Below the pieces are notes generated by a model. The model worked only from the letters and a program-made list of their open reading frames with translations, did no database searches and was not told where the DNA came from. Shown in pieces: positions 27,341 to 36,319 of a stretch of DNA of 64,000 bases (the stretch's first letter is position 1; each line of letters starts with the position of its first letter). This stretch comes from Cellulosimicrobium sp. CUA-896. Lineage in GTDB: Bacteria; Actinomycetota; Actinomycetes; Actinomycetales; Cellulomonadaceae. The stretch spans positions 30,454 through 94,453 of the forward strand of contig NZ_MKKH01000004.1 in the NCBI RefSeq assembly GCF_001942335.1, written 5' to 3'. The position numbers and the translations under genes are program-made.

Positions 27341-29485
27341 TCAGGTCGTGGGAGCGCCGGGCGCCACCGCACCGGTCGTGCGGCCGACGACGTGCGCGAG
27401 CGCGCCGTCGCGCAGGAAGACGGGCACGACGTCGAGGGGCGCGTCCGCGTGGACCGTCCGCCCGCCGTCCTGCACCTCGCCGGTCGCCGCGTCGGTCCAC
27501 CGGGCGCCCGCGGGCAGGTACACCTCGCGCTCGCGCGCCCCCGCCTCGAGGACGGGCGCCACGAGGACGTCCGGGCCGAGGAGGAACTCGTCGTCCACGT
27601 CCCACGCCCGGGCGTCGCCCGGGAAGTCGTGGAACAGCCCGCGCATCACGGGCTGGCCGTCGGTGTGCGCGGCACGCATGACATCGCGCACGTACGGCCG
27701 CAGCGTCTCGCGCAGGTGCACGTAGCGCTCGAGCACGCTGTACACCTCCTCGCCGAAGCTCCACAGCTCGTTCGGCCCGCCCGACCGCAGGCGGCGCGAG
27801 CCGTCGGCGGCCTCGATCTCCTCGTACGGCAGCCGGTCGCCGTGGAGCCGCATCACCGGGCTGAACGCGCCGAGCTGGAACCACCGCACGAGCAGCTCGT
27901 GGAACGCCGGGTCGGTGACGTCCCCGCGGTGGAAGCCGCCGATGTCCGTGGTGAACCACGGGATGCCGGCGACGCCCATGTGGATGCCCGCGGTGACCTG
28001 CCGGGCCATGTCGTCGAACGTCGAGCTGATGTCGCCGGACCACACCAGCGCGCCGTACCGCTGACTGCCCGCCCAGGCGCACCGCACGAGGTTGACCACC
28101 TCCTCCTCGCCGTCGGCCCGCTGCCCGTCCCAGAAGGCCCGGGCGAAGAGCTGCGGGTAGAGGTTGCCGACCTGGAGGTTCGGCCCGCGGTGGTACCGGT
28201 ACGCGTCGAAGTCGTACACGCCGTACTCGGGCTCGGCCTCGTCGAGCCAGAACGTGCGCACGCCGTGCTCGCCGTAGTTGCGGCGGCACGTCTCCCACAG
28301 CCACCGCCGCGTCTCGGGGTTCGTCACGTCGAGGAACGCGCTCGGCCCCTCGAAGGACATCTGCACGTCGAGGCCGCGCTCGGCCCGGACGAGGAGGTTG
28401 TTGCGGCGCAGGTGCGCGTAGTTCTCGGACTCGAGCGAGACCTGCGGCCAGACGGAGACCATGAGCTCGACGCCGAGCTCGCGCAGCTCGTCGACCATCG
28501 CCGACGGGTCGGGCCAGAACTCGTCCTCGAACCGGTAGTCGCCCATCCTCGGCCAGTGGAAGAAGTCGGCGACGATCACGTCGAGCGGCAGCCCGCGGCG
28601 GCGGTGCTCGCGCGCCACCTCGAGGAGCTGCTCGGCGTTCCAGTACCGCAGCTTGCACTGCCAGAACCCGAGCCCGCGCTCGGGCATCATCGGCGCGTGG
28701 CCGGTCGCGTCGGCGTACGCGCGCGTGATCTGCGCCGGGGTGTCGCCGGCCGTCACCCAGTAGTCGAGCTGCCGGGTCGACTCGGCGTACCACTCGGTGC
28801 GGTTGCGGGCGAAGGTCGCGCGCCGATCGCCGGGTCCTCCACAGGAACCCGTACCCCCGCGCTGGACAGCACGAACGGCACGCTCGCCTGGGAGTTGCGG
28901 TGCGCGAGCTCGAACACGCGAGCCCTTGAGGTCCAGCACGTGCTGCTGGTACTGGCCCATCCCGTACAGCTTCTCGTCCGGGTCGGACTCGAACGACGCC
29001 GTGAGCTCGAGGTCGCCGCCGAGCCGCGGCCGGAACCGGCGCGCGACGAGGTCGAGCGAGCCGCCGCGGTCGTGCTCGCGCAGCAGCAGCGTGCCGTGCC
29101 GGTCGTAGAACGCCAGCTCGCACCGGGAGCGCTCGTAGCCGACGGGCTCGTGGAACCACCGCGTCACGCGCAGCTCGACGCGCAGGTCGCCGACGACGAG
29201 CGTCGCGCCGTCGTCCCGGGTCTCGACCCGGACGTCGGCCGCCGTGTCGGGGCCGGCCTCGCCGTCCTGCCCGACCGCGCCCGGCACCTGGTCGCGCGGG
29301 AGCAGCGCGTGCTCGGTGTCGACGACGTCGCCCATGAGCGTCGCGCGCACCCGGACGCTGTCCCGGCCCCACGGCTCGACGACGAGCGTCTCCCCGTCGC
29401 CGCGCCACACCACGCGACCTCCGTCCACGTGGACGGGCGGCTGGTCCACCGCGCTGCCGGTGCTGTGCGTGCTGTCGGTGCTCAT
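27341..29485 (-). CDS. GH31 glycoside hydrolase (alpha-xylosidase-like)
   Basis: About 715 residues, cytoplasmic (no signal). GH31 landmarks include EKLYGMGQYQQHVLDLKG, a nucleophile region TFWLDEAEPEYG (Asp near 417), an acid/base region ALVWSGDISSTF (near 485) and GIPWFTTDIGGF. WLDEAEP resembles the alpha-xylosidase branch, but exact specificity is open. The segment 28815-28925 is badly disturbed: three frames are used in about 100 bases, while the expected protein (FELAHRNSQASVPFV, then GYGFLW) can be recovered piecewise, including one probable extra base. The start is ATG 29485. It follows GH127 in the LacI operon with a repeat-filled 62-base gap. Confidence 0.85.
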   Translation of the reverse strand: MSTDSTHSTGSAVDQPPVHVDGGRVVWRGDGETLVVEPWGRDSVRVRATLMGDVVDTEHALLPRDQVPGAVGQDGEAGPDTAADVRVETRDDGATLVVGDLRVELRVTRWFHEPVGYERSRCELAFYDRHGTLLLREHDRGGSLDLVARRFRPRLGGDLELTASFESDPDEKLYGMGQYQQHVLDLKGSRVRARAPQLPGERAVRAVQRGGTGSCGGPGDRRATFARNRTEWYAESTRQLDYWVTAGDTPAQITRAYADATGHAPMMPERGLGFWQCKLRYWNAEQLLEVAREHRRRGLPLDVIVADFFHWPRMGDYRFEDEFWPDPSAMVDELRELGVELMVSVWPQVSLESENYAHLRRNNLLVRAERGLDVQMSFEGPSAFLDVTNPETRRWLWETCRRNYGEHGVRTFWLDEAEPEYGVYDFDAYRYHRGPNLQVGNLYPQLFARAFWDGQRADGEEEVVNLVRCAWAGSQRYGALVWSGDISSTFDDMARQVTAGIHMGVAGIPWFTTDIGGFHRGDVTDPAFHELLVRWFQLGAFSPVMRLHGDRLPYEEIEAADGSRRLRSGGPNELWSFGEEVYSVLERYVHLRETLRPYVRDVMRAAHTDGQPVMRGLFHDFPGDARAWDVDDEFLLGPDVLVAPVLEAGAREREVYLPAGARWTDAATGEVQDGGRTVHADAPLDVVPVFLRDGALAHVVGRTTGAVAPGAPTT

Positions 29486-29501
29486 CCGGTCTCCTTCGAC
29501 G

Positions 29502-29550
29502 GTGACGGGCGGGTGTGACGGGCGGGTGCGACGGGCGGGTGTGACGGTCA
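29502..29550. repeat. 13-base tandem repeat abutting the GH127 stop codon
   Basis: Units GTGACGGGCGGGT at 29502-29514 and 29515-29527, a one-base variant at 29528-29540, and a partial fourth unit that runs into the GH127 stop (29548-29550). The units resemble those at the tag stop codon. Confidence 0.85.
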
Positions 29551-31513
29551 GAGGGTGGGCAGGAACACCCGCATGGTCGACGGCCCGCGCTCGGCCCACC
29601 GGTGGTACGGCACGAGCGAGAGGTCGAGCTCCTCGCGCGGCACGGCGATCTCGGGCGCGCCCGAATACGGCAGCCCGGTCCGGTCCGCACGCGGCACCAC
29701 GACCGAACCGCGCACGACGGCGCCGTCGGCCTCGGGCCGCGGGGCGACCGCCGGGTCGACGCGTACGTCCTCGAGCGCCACCCCGTCCGGCAGGTCGGTC
29801 GACTCCAGGCACAGCACGAGCGGACCGCGCTCGACCGCGACGCAGCCGCGCACCGCGTCGACGCGCGGATCCGGCCACGTCAGGCGCGGGTCCGTCGGGA
29901 GGTCGAGCACGACGCGTCGCCCGGGCGCAGCGCGCCGCGGACCTCGGCCCAGCCGGGGGCGACCGGACGGGCGTCCCGTCCCGGCGCGACGAGGGTCGCC
30001 CCGTGCGCCCACGCGGGCACGCGCAGCCGCAGGGAGACCTCGCGCTCCGGCGCGTCGAGGACCTCGACGCGCACGGCGCCGTCGTCGGGGTACCGGGACT
30101 CGACGCGCACGGCGAGCTCCCCGCCGGCGTCGAGCGACGCGCGGACCTCACCGGCCGCGTACTGCAGGAGCGCGAGCTCGTCGCCGTCGACCGACGCGGC
30201 GTAGGTGTGCCACGACGCGAGGGTGCGGGCCACGTTCGTCGGGCAGCAGGACACGTCGAACCAGGCGCGCGCACCCCGCCCTCGGCGCGCGGGTTCTCCG
30301 CGTCGGGCTCGACGTCCTGCCCGGCCACGCGCTGGTGGAGCGGGTTGGCGTAGAAGAACGCGCGTCCGTCGGAGCGGGGCGAGGTCGCGACGACGTTGTA
30401 GAACGTGCGCTCCATGAGGTCGGCGTAGCGGACGTCGCCGGTCGCGAGGTAGAGCCGCCACGACACCATGCCCGAGGCCACTCCCGCACAGGTCTCGCAG
30501 TACGCACGGTCGGACGGCAGCTCCCAGTCGTCGCCGAAGCCCTCGTCCTGGTGGCGCGACCCCATGCCTCCCGTGAGGTAGGTGCGTCGCTCGACGCTGC
30601 GCTCCCACTGCCGCGTCACGGCGTCGAGGAGCCCGGCGTCGCCGGTGTCGACGGCGACGTCGATCGCGCCGGCCGCGAGGTAGAGCGCGCGCACGGCGTG
30701 GCCGCGCCAGACGTCGGCCTCGCGCACGGGCACGTCGTCCTGGAAGTACGCGGGGCTGAGCAGCGGGATGGGCGTGAGCGTGCCGTGCCCGCGCCGCTCC
30801 ACGAACAGCCGCGCCTGCTCGGTGTACCGCGGCTCGTCGAGCGCGCGCCCGAGCTCGGCGAGCCCGACCTCGATCTCGGGGTGGCCGCAGATGCCCTGCC
30901 GTCCGTCGGGTCCGAACTCGGCGCACACCTGATCGGCCACGCGCCGCGCGACCTCGACGAGCCGGTCCTCGCCCGTCGTGCGCACGCGAGCGACCGCGGC
31001 CTGGAGCAGGTGGCCCGCGCAGTACAGCTCGTGCCCGCTCTCGAGGTCGGTCCAGCGTCCGGCCTGGCCGGCGTGCCCGAAGCACGTGTTGAGGTAGCCG
31101 TCGTCGTCCTGCGCCGCCGCGACCCGGCCGACGAGGCGCTCGAAGGTCGCCTCGAGCCCGGTGTCCTGCGTGCGCCCGAGCTCCCACGCCATCGCCTCGA
31201 GGAGCTTGTAGACCTCCGAGTCGGAGAACTGCCATCCCGTGCGGTCGCGGTCGGCGGTGCCGCCCGCGGCCACGGCGTCGAAGTTCGCGAGCCAGCCGAG
31301 GCGCTCCATCCACGTCAGGCAGTGGTCGAACGTCGCGCGGGCGTTCGTCTCCTGGAGGTCGCCCCAGAACCCGCCGGCGAGGCGGACCTCGCCGATGCCC
31401 AGCCCGCGGCGGCCCGGGGTCGGCGTGACGACGGGGCGGGCCCGTCGCGCGTCGTCGGCGGCACCCGCCGGTCCCGGTGCGGGCGGCGTGGTGAGTGTGG
31501 CGTGGTCGGTCAC
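29548..31513 (-). CDS. GH127 beta-L-arabinofuranosidase-like hydrolase
   Basis: About 656 residues, no signal peptide, GTG start at 31513. The zinc-thiolate catalytic centre of GH127 is recognisable: Glu in AYCETCAGV (near residue 341) and the cysteines of FDVSCCPTN (near 423). Early motifs also fit (GGFWGDLQETNARATFDHCL, split here from LTWMERLGWLANF). Two one-base losses break the frame near 30278 (expected EGGGARAWFDVSCC) and near 29912 (expected RPGDRVVLDLP). Family members cut beta-L-arabinofuranose from plant glycans or glycoproteins. The gene sits between the sugar ABC importer and GH31, so imported oligosaccharides are its likely substrate. Confidence 0.87.
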
Positions 31514-31595
31514 GAGGAGTCCTTCGGTGGGGGATGCGGGCCGGGCCGGGCCGGGCGCGCCGTCGTCCCGGGTGCGGACGACGGCGTGCGGGCGC

Positions 31596-32414
31596 TCAGT
31601 CCTTGACGGCGCCGGCGGTGACGCCCGCCGCGACGAAGCGCTGGGCGAGCACGAGCAGCACGGCGGCGGGCACGGACGCGACGACGGCGGTCGCCATGAT
31701 CGCGTTCCACTGCGTGGTGTTGTTGCCGATGTAGTTGTAGATGCCGAGGGTGATCGGGATCATGTCGCCGTTGCGGTTGAGCGTGGACGCGAAGATGAAG
31801 TCCGACCACGCCCACAGGAACGCGAACAGCGCCACGGTGACGGTCGAGTTCCGGCTGATCGGGACGACGACCGACCAGAACGACCGCCACGGGCCCGCGC
31901 CGTCGACACGCGCCGCCTGGAGCAGCTCGCGCGGGATGCCGGACATGAACGCTGTGTACAGCAGCACGCCGAACGGCACCGCGATCGTCGAGTCCGCGAT
32001 GATCAGGCCCGGGATCGTGTTGAGCAGGTCGAGGCGCACGTAGATCGCGTAGAAGCCCATCGCCATGACGACGGCCGGGATCATCTGCGCGACGAGCAGC
32101 AGGAAGTTCAGGCTGCGCCGGCCGCGGAGGTTGAGCTGCGCGATCGCGTAGCCCGCGGGGGCGGCGATGGCGATCGTCAGGACGACGGTGCCCAGACCCA
32201 CGAGCAGGCTCGTGCCCAGCGCGGGGAGCTGCTGCTCGAAGACCCGGGTGTACCCCTCGAACGTGGGGTCCCACGGGAACCAGTGCGGCGGGTTCGCGCG
32301 CAGGTCCGACGTCTTCGTCAGGGAGACGTTCGCCATCCAGTAGACGGGGAACAGCATGAGGGCGGTGAAGACGACGCCGAGGACGGTCTTCCACCAGGGA
32401 CGGGTCGTGGTCAT
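31596..32414 (-). CDS. Sugar ABC transporter permease (MalG-like)
   Basis: A membrane protein of 272 residues with six helices of the CUT1 carbohydrate-importer type. It has the conserved cytoplasmic loop (ELLQAARVDGAGPWRSFWSV) that contacts the ATPase and a typical C-terminus (VAAGVTAGAVKD). The ATG at 32414 overlaps the stop of the first permease (ATGA). No ATPase gene is present in the operon; CUT1 systems of actinobacteria often share a general MsiK-type ATPase encoded elsewhere, which is the likely case here. Confidence 0.92.
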   Translation of the reverse strand: MTTTRPWWKTVLGVVFTALMLFPVYWMANVSLTKTSDLRANPPHWFPWDPTFEGYTRVFEQQLPALGTSLLVGLGTVVLTIAIAAPAGYAIAQLNLRGRRSLNFLLLVAQMIPAVVMAMGFYAIYVRLDLLNTIPGLIIADSTIAVPFGVLLYTAFMSGIPRELLQAARVDGAGPWRSFWSVVVPISRNSTVTVALFAFLWAWSDFIFASTLNRNGDMIPITLGIYNYIGNNTTQWNAIMATAVVASVPAAVLLVLAQRFVAAGVTAGAVKD

Positions 32415-33389
32415 GACGCCTCCTGACGGCGCTGGAGCTGCAGGTGCAGGAACCCGAAGACGAGCGCGACGAGGATGAGGATGTTGCCCACGGCCGCGGC
32501 GGGCGAGAAGTCGGGCTGGCCGGTGCCGAACGCCTCGCGGTAGGACCACACGGCGAACGTCGTCGACGCGTCGCCCGGCCCGCCGGTCGTCATGACCCAG
32601 ATCACGTCGACGACCTTGAGCGTGTAGATGAGGCCGAGCAGGATCGTGATGGCCGAGACGGGGCGCAGGAGCGGCAGCGTGATGCTGCGGAACTGACGCC
32701 ACGCGCCGGCACCGTCGAGCGACGCCGCCTCGTAGACGTCCCCGGGGATGTTCTGCAGCCCGGAGTACAGGATGACGAGGTTGAACGGGATGCCGAGCCA
32801 CACGTTCGCGATCGTCACGGCGATCAGGGCGGTGTCGGGCGAGGTGAGCCAGTTGATCTGCTCGACCCCGAAGGCGCCGAGCACCGAGTTGACGATGCCG
32901 TTCTCGCTGCTGAGCATCCACGCCCAGGTGGACGCCGACACGATGAGCGGCAGGAGCCACGGCACGAGGAACAGCGCGCGCAGCACGTTCGAGAGCCGGA
33001 AGCTCGACCGGAAGAACACCGCGAGCGCGAGGCCGATGACGAACTGGAACGCGATCGACACGAACGTGAAGACCACGGTGTTCCACAGCGCGGTGGGGAA
33101 CGTCGAGGACGCGAACACGTCGGCGAAGTTCTCGAGGCCCACGAACTCGGCGTTGCCTGGACGAACGCCCGGATGTTGTAGTCGTGCACGCTGAGGTCGA
33201 TGTTGCGCCACAGCGGGTACGCGTAGAAGAGCACCAGGTAGACCAGCAGGGGGGCCGCGAAGCCCACTGCCGCCCACTGGCTGGCGTTCGGTCCCCGCCG
33301 GCGGCGGCGGCCCCCGGGGGCGGCGGGCGTGGTGCCCGCCGCTCCAGGGTGCTGTCGCTCGTCCCGACGGCGGTCGGGATGGTCGTCAT
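32411..33389 (-). CDS. Sugar ABC transporter permease (MalF-like)
   Basis: About 326 residues. The C-terminal two thirds are clear CUT1 permease with the loop VYEAASLDGAGAWRQFRSI. The N-terminal leader starts at ATG 33389 (MTTIPTAVGTSDSTLE) and the first helix reads VGFAAPLLVYLVLFYAYPLW in another frame. Two breaks explain this: near 33343 (GGG read as GG; expected an AGTTPAAPGG leader) and near 33163 (expected FVQGNAEFVGLENF, one G lost). It pairs with the MalG-like permease and the binding protein to import an oligosaccharide. Confidence 0.88.
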
Positions 33390-33442
33390 GACTCGTCCTC
33401 CACTGAGGTGTGATCGCTCACATCACGCGCGTCGCGCGTGCG

Positions 33443-34705
33443 TCAGCTCGTGGCGGCCTCGGCCTCGGCCTGCGCGGTCTCGAGAGCCTCCTGCGGCGTC
33501 GCCGCGCCCGAGAGCGCGTCCTGCACCGCGCCCCACAGCGCCTCGGAGATCATCGGGTAGTCCGTGCCGAGGTTGTCGCTCGTGCGGCCCTTGGCGCTGC
33601 GCACGGCCTCGACCCAGGTCTCGAGCTCCGGCTGCTCCTCGAGCAGCTGCTCCTGGCCCGCCTCGGTCGGGGGGATGTAGTACGCGAAGGTGTTCGCCGT
33701 CTCGACGAAGCCCTCGGGCGTCGTCATGCACTCGACGATCTGGCGCGTCGTCTCGTAGCGCTCGGTGTCCTCCTGGACCGGGGCGACGATGAACTCGCCG
33801 CCGGTCGGGGCCGGGGCGACGCCGCCGTCCTGCGCCGGGAGCTGGACGACGCCGGTCTCGAACCCGGCCTCGGCCGCGCTGTTGACCTGCCACGTGCCGT
33901 TCTCCACGAACGCGAAGTTGCCCGTGAGGAACTCCTCCCACGTCGTGTTCTGCGAGTTCTGGATCACCGTGTTCGGCGCGTACCCCGCGTCGAGCCAGCC
34001 CTTCCAGAGCTCGAGCGCCGCGACGGCCTCGGGCGAGTCGAGCTGGGTGAGGTCCGCGCCCGCGCCCCAGAACCACGGCAGGAACTGGAACGAGCCCTCC
34101 TCGGTGCCGATGCCCGCGAAGGTGATGCCCTCGTGCCCGGCGGCCGTGACCGCCTCGAGGGCCGCGGTGAGCGAGGCCCAGTCGGTGATCGACGCCGGGT
34201 CGACGCCGGCGGCCTCCAGGATCTCGGCGTTGTAGTACAGGGCGAGCGTGTTGGCGCCGATCGGGATGCCGTACGCCTCGCCGTCGACCACGCCCGCGGC
34301 GAGCAGGTTCTCGTCGACGTCGCCCGTGTCGAGGCCGAGCTCGTCGACCGTGGTGAGCATCCCCGTGTCCGCGAGCGTGGACACCGCGGGGTTGTCGATG
34401 AGGATGACGTCGGGCGACGTGCCCTCCTGTGCCGACAGCAGCGCCTGGTTCGTCAGCGCCGTCGTGTCGTACGCCGTGCGCTCGATCGTGACGCCGGCGT
34501 CCTCGCCGCACTGCTGGACGCGCTGCTCCCAGTCGGACGAGCCGTCGTGCTGGGGGTACGGGTCCCACCACGTGTAGGTCGAGTCGTCACCCGACGCGCT
34601 GTCGCTCGACCCGCCCGACGAGCAGGCCCCGACGAGCGCCAGCGTGGCGGTCGTGAGCACGGCGGTCGTCGCGAGGGCGACGGGCTTGCGCCTCGTGTTC
34701 TGCAT
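33443..34705 (-). CDS. Sugar-binding lipoprotein of ABC importer (SBP family 1)
   Basis: A 420-residue extracytoplasmic binding protein. The lipobox is clear (ATLALVGACSSGG), followed by a Ser/Asp-rich linker and a type-1 sugar-binding fold (NTLALYYNAEILEAAGVDP, then AKGRTSDNLGTDYPMISEAL). It is intact in one frame. It lies between lacI and the two permeases; the 95-base gap from lacI lacks the CGAACCGGTTCG operator, so it is probably read from the lacI promoter. With GH127 and GH31 downstream, its ligand is probably an arabinose- or xylose-containing oligosaccharide (inference). Confidence 0.92.
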   Translation of the reverse strand: MQNTRRKPVALATTAVLTTATLALVGACSSGGSSDSASGDDSTYTWWDPYPQHDGSSDWEQRVQQCGEDAGVTIERTAYDTTALTNQALLSAQEGTSPDVILIDNPAVSTLADTGMLTTVDELGLDTGDVDENLLAAGVVDGEAYGIPIGANTLALYYNAEILEAAGVDPASITDWASLTAALEAVTAAGHEGITFAGIGTEEGSFQFLPWFWGAGADLTQLDSPEAVAALELWKGWLDAGYAPNTVIQNSQNTTWEEFLTGNFAFVENGTWQVNSAAEAGFETGVVQLPAQDGGVAPAPTGGEFIVAPVQEDTERYETTRQIVECMTTPEGFVETANTFAYYIPPTEAGQEQLLEEQPELETWVEAVRSAKGRTSDNLGTDYPMISEALWGAVQDALSGAATPQEALETAQAEAEAATS

Positions 34706-34800
34706 CTGTGGTTCCTCCTTGAACGTGGCCGCCCGACGTCGGACGACCTGGCGTGCACGGCCCGCGCTCGGGTGGCGGGCCTACCGGTCGGGGTGTGGGC

Positions 34801-35830
34801 CTAGGGCCCCGGCACCCGGGGAGGCGCCCCCGTGCTGCCCCGGTCGACCAGCTCGGGCGAGACGAACCGCACGACGTGCGGCTCGTCGGGACCCACCTCC
34901 CCCTCGATGCGTCGCACCAGCTGGCGCACGGCCATGCGGCCGAGCCGGTCGGGTGCGGACTCCACCGAGGAGAACGGCAGGGAGAAGGTGCGGGCGAACT
35001 CGTCCGAGTAGCGCCCGACGACGGAGAGGTCCTCGGGCGCGGACAGGCCACGCTCGTGGAGGACGGTGGGGAGCGCCGCGGCCGCGGCCTCGTTGTTGAC
35101 GACGAGGCCGGTGGCGCCCGGGTGGGCGTCGAGCAGCGCGTTGAGGTCGCGCCCGACATCGGGCTGGTGCGACGAGCCGAAGGCCGCGTGCAGCGTCACG
35201 CCGCGGGCGCGGGCCGCCTCGAGCGCGGCGTTCTGCAGGCGCCACACGTACGCGCCGCCGCGCTCCACGACGTGCTCGGGCTGCGACACGAGCACCAGCT
35301 CGCGGTGACCGAGGCGGTGGAGGTGGTCGACCATGAGCCGGCCGGCCTCCTCGAAGTCGAGGTCGAAGACGTCGACGCCGGTGCAGTCGGCGGGCAGGCC
35401 CACGAGCGCGCCGGGCTGGGGCGCCGCGCGCAGGATCGGCAGGCGCTCGTCGTCCTCGGCGACGTTGAGGAGCACGACGCCGTCGACCATGCGCGAGTCC
35501 GTCATGCGGCGCAGGGCGCGCGTCCCGTCGCGTCCGTGGCGAGCAGGATGTCGTAGCCGTGCTCGCGCGCCGTGTCGGAGACGCCGAGCATGTACTGGAG
35601 CATCGCCGGCGCGAACTCGTCGGGAAGGAACTGGGCGAGGAGACCGATCACCATCGTCCGGGTGGTCGCCAGGGCGCGCGCACCGGCGTTGGGCGTGTAC
35701 CCGAGCGAGCGCACCGCGTCCTCGACGCGACGGCGCACGTCCGCCGAGATCGCCCTCTTCCCCGAGAGCGCGTACGACGCCGTGCTGCGCGAGACGCCGC
35801 GATGCGGGCGACGTCACCGATGGTGGCCAC
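34801..35830 (-). CDS. LacI-family transcriptional repressor of the glycan locus
   Basis: About 343 residues. The GTG start at 35830 has AAGGAGGAG upstream and leads directly into the LacI helix-turn-helix (VATIGDVARIAGVS after repair), then the hinge (RRRVEDAVRSLGYTPNAGAR) and the sugar-binding domain (LDFEEAGRLMVDHLHRLGHR). Two one-G losses break it, near 35799 inside the helix-turn-helix and near 35516. Its operators CGAACCGGTTCG (35846) and GTGTCGAAC/GTTCGACAC (35929) lie just upstream, and a third copy precedes the secreted glycosidase at 27282. It should release DNA when the imported sugar binds. Confidence 0.88.
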
Positions 35831-35845
35831 CGTGCCTCCTCCTTG

Positions 35846-35857
35846 CGAACCGGTTCG
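35846..35857. promoter_or_regulatory. LacI operator 1 upstream of lacI
   Basis: The perfect palindrome CGAACCGGTTCG lies 15 bases before the GTG start and overlaps the expected leader, suited to autoregulation. Confidence 0.8.
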
Positions 35858-35928
35858 ACAGTAGCGGGATCGTTCGTGATCGTGCAAGCGTCGTTCGGGT
35901 GAGGAAACATCACGATGTGATGACACCG

Positions 35929-35948
35929 GTGTCGAACGGGTTCGACAC
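35929..35948. promoter_or_regulatory. LacI operator 2 upstream of lacI
   Basis: Perfect 9-base arms GTGTCGAAC and GTTCGACAC flank GG. The centre is about 87 bases from that of operator 1, close to eight helical turns, which would permit looping. Confidence 0.75.
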
Positions 35949-35969
35949 TCCGGGTGCGGCCGCCAGCCC

Positions 35970-36218
35970 CTACTCGAGGTAGCGCTCGACCACGGACGAC
36001 GGCCGCACCGCGGACGCGCCCGGGTCTCTCCCGAACTCGCGCGCGGCGTCACGCTGCCGCAGGAGGTCCCAGCACTGGTCGAGCTGTTCCTCGGCGCGGG
36101 CCAGCTCCCGGTTCTCGGTGCCCACGTCGATCTGCCCGGCCGCGAGGCGCGAGCGCAGGTCGTGCTCGCGCGCGATCAGGTCCCGGATGGTGGTGCGGAT
36201 GTCGTCGTCCGTGGTCAT
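35970..36218 (-). CDS. DUF2630 family protein
   Basis: A small soluble protein of 82 residues matching DUF2630: a helical acidic N-terminus (RDLIAREHDLRSRLAAGQID) and the hallmark LDQCWDLLRQRDAAREFG. The function of the family is unknown; the predicted structure is a helical hairpin. It starts at ATG 36218 with GAGGAG upstream and stands alone between lacI and the FtsX-like permease gene. Confidence 0.88.
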   Translation of the reverse strand: MTTDDDIRTTIRDLIAREHDLRSRLAAGQIDVGTENRELARAEEQLDQCWDLLRQRDAAREFGRDPGASAVRPSSVVERYLE

Positions 36219-36319
36219 GGTGGCTCCTCGCCTCGTCCGTGATCGTGCACTGCCTGCGCGCGCGAGCCGACGACGTCGTCGCGCGTCCTCCGGTGGTCCG
36301 GCGCGGCTCATGGCCCCGC

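Noticed and set aside
23529..29690. A 2053-residue open frame covering the secreted glycosidase and part of GH31
   Set aside because: Only the segment from 27152 downward reads as the glycosidase. The upstream part is low-complexity Arg/Ala/Pro translation of GH31 in a wrong frame.
27341..31513. One very long open frame joining GH31 and GH127
   Set aside because: Each part has its own family start and end. The run-through comes from one-base losses in GH127 that shift its frame into that of GH31, not from a real fusion.
31596..33389. A single 597-residue MalF-MalG permease fusion
   Set aside because: The MalF part in that frame is nonsense after residue 20. The two permeases have separate start and stop codons overlapping as ATGA at 32411-32414.
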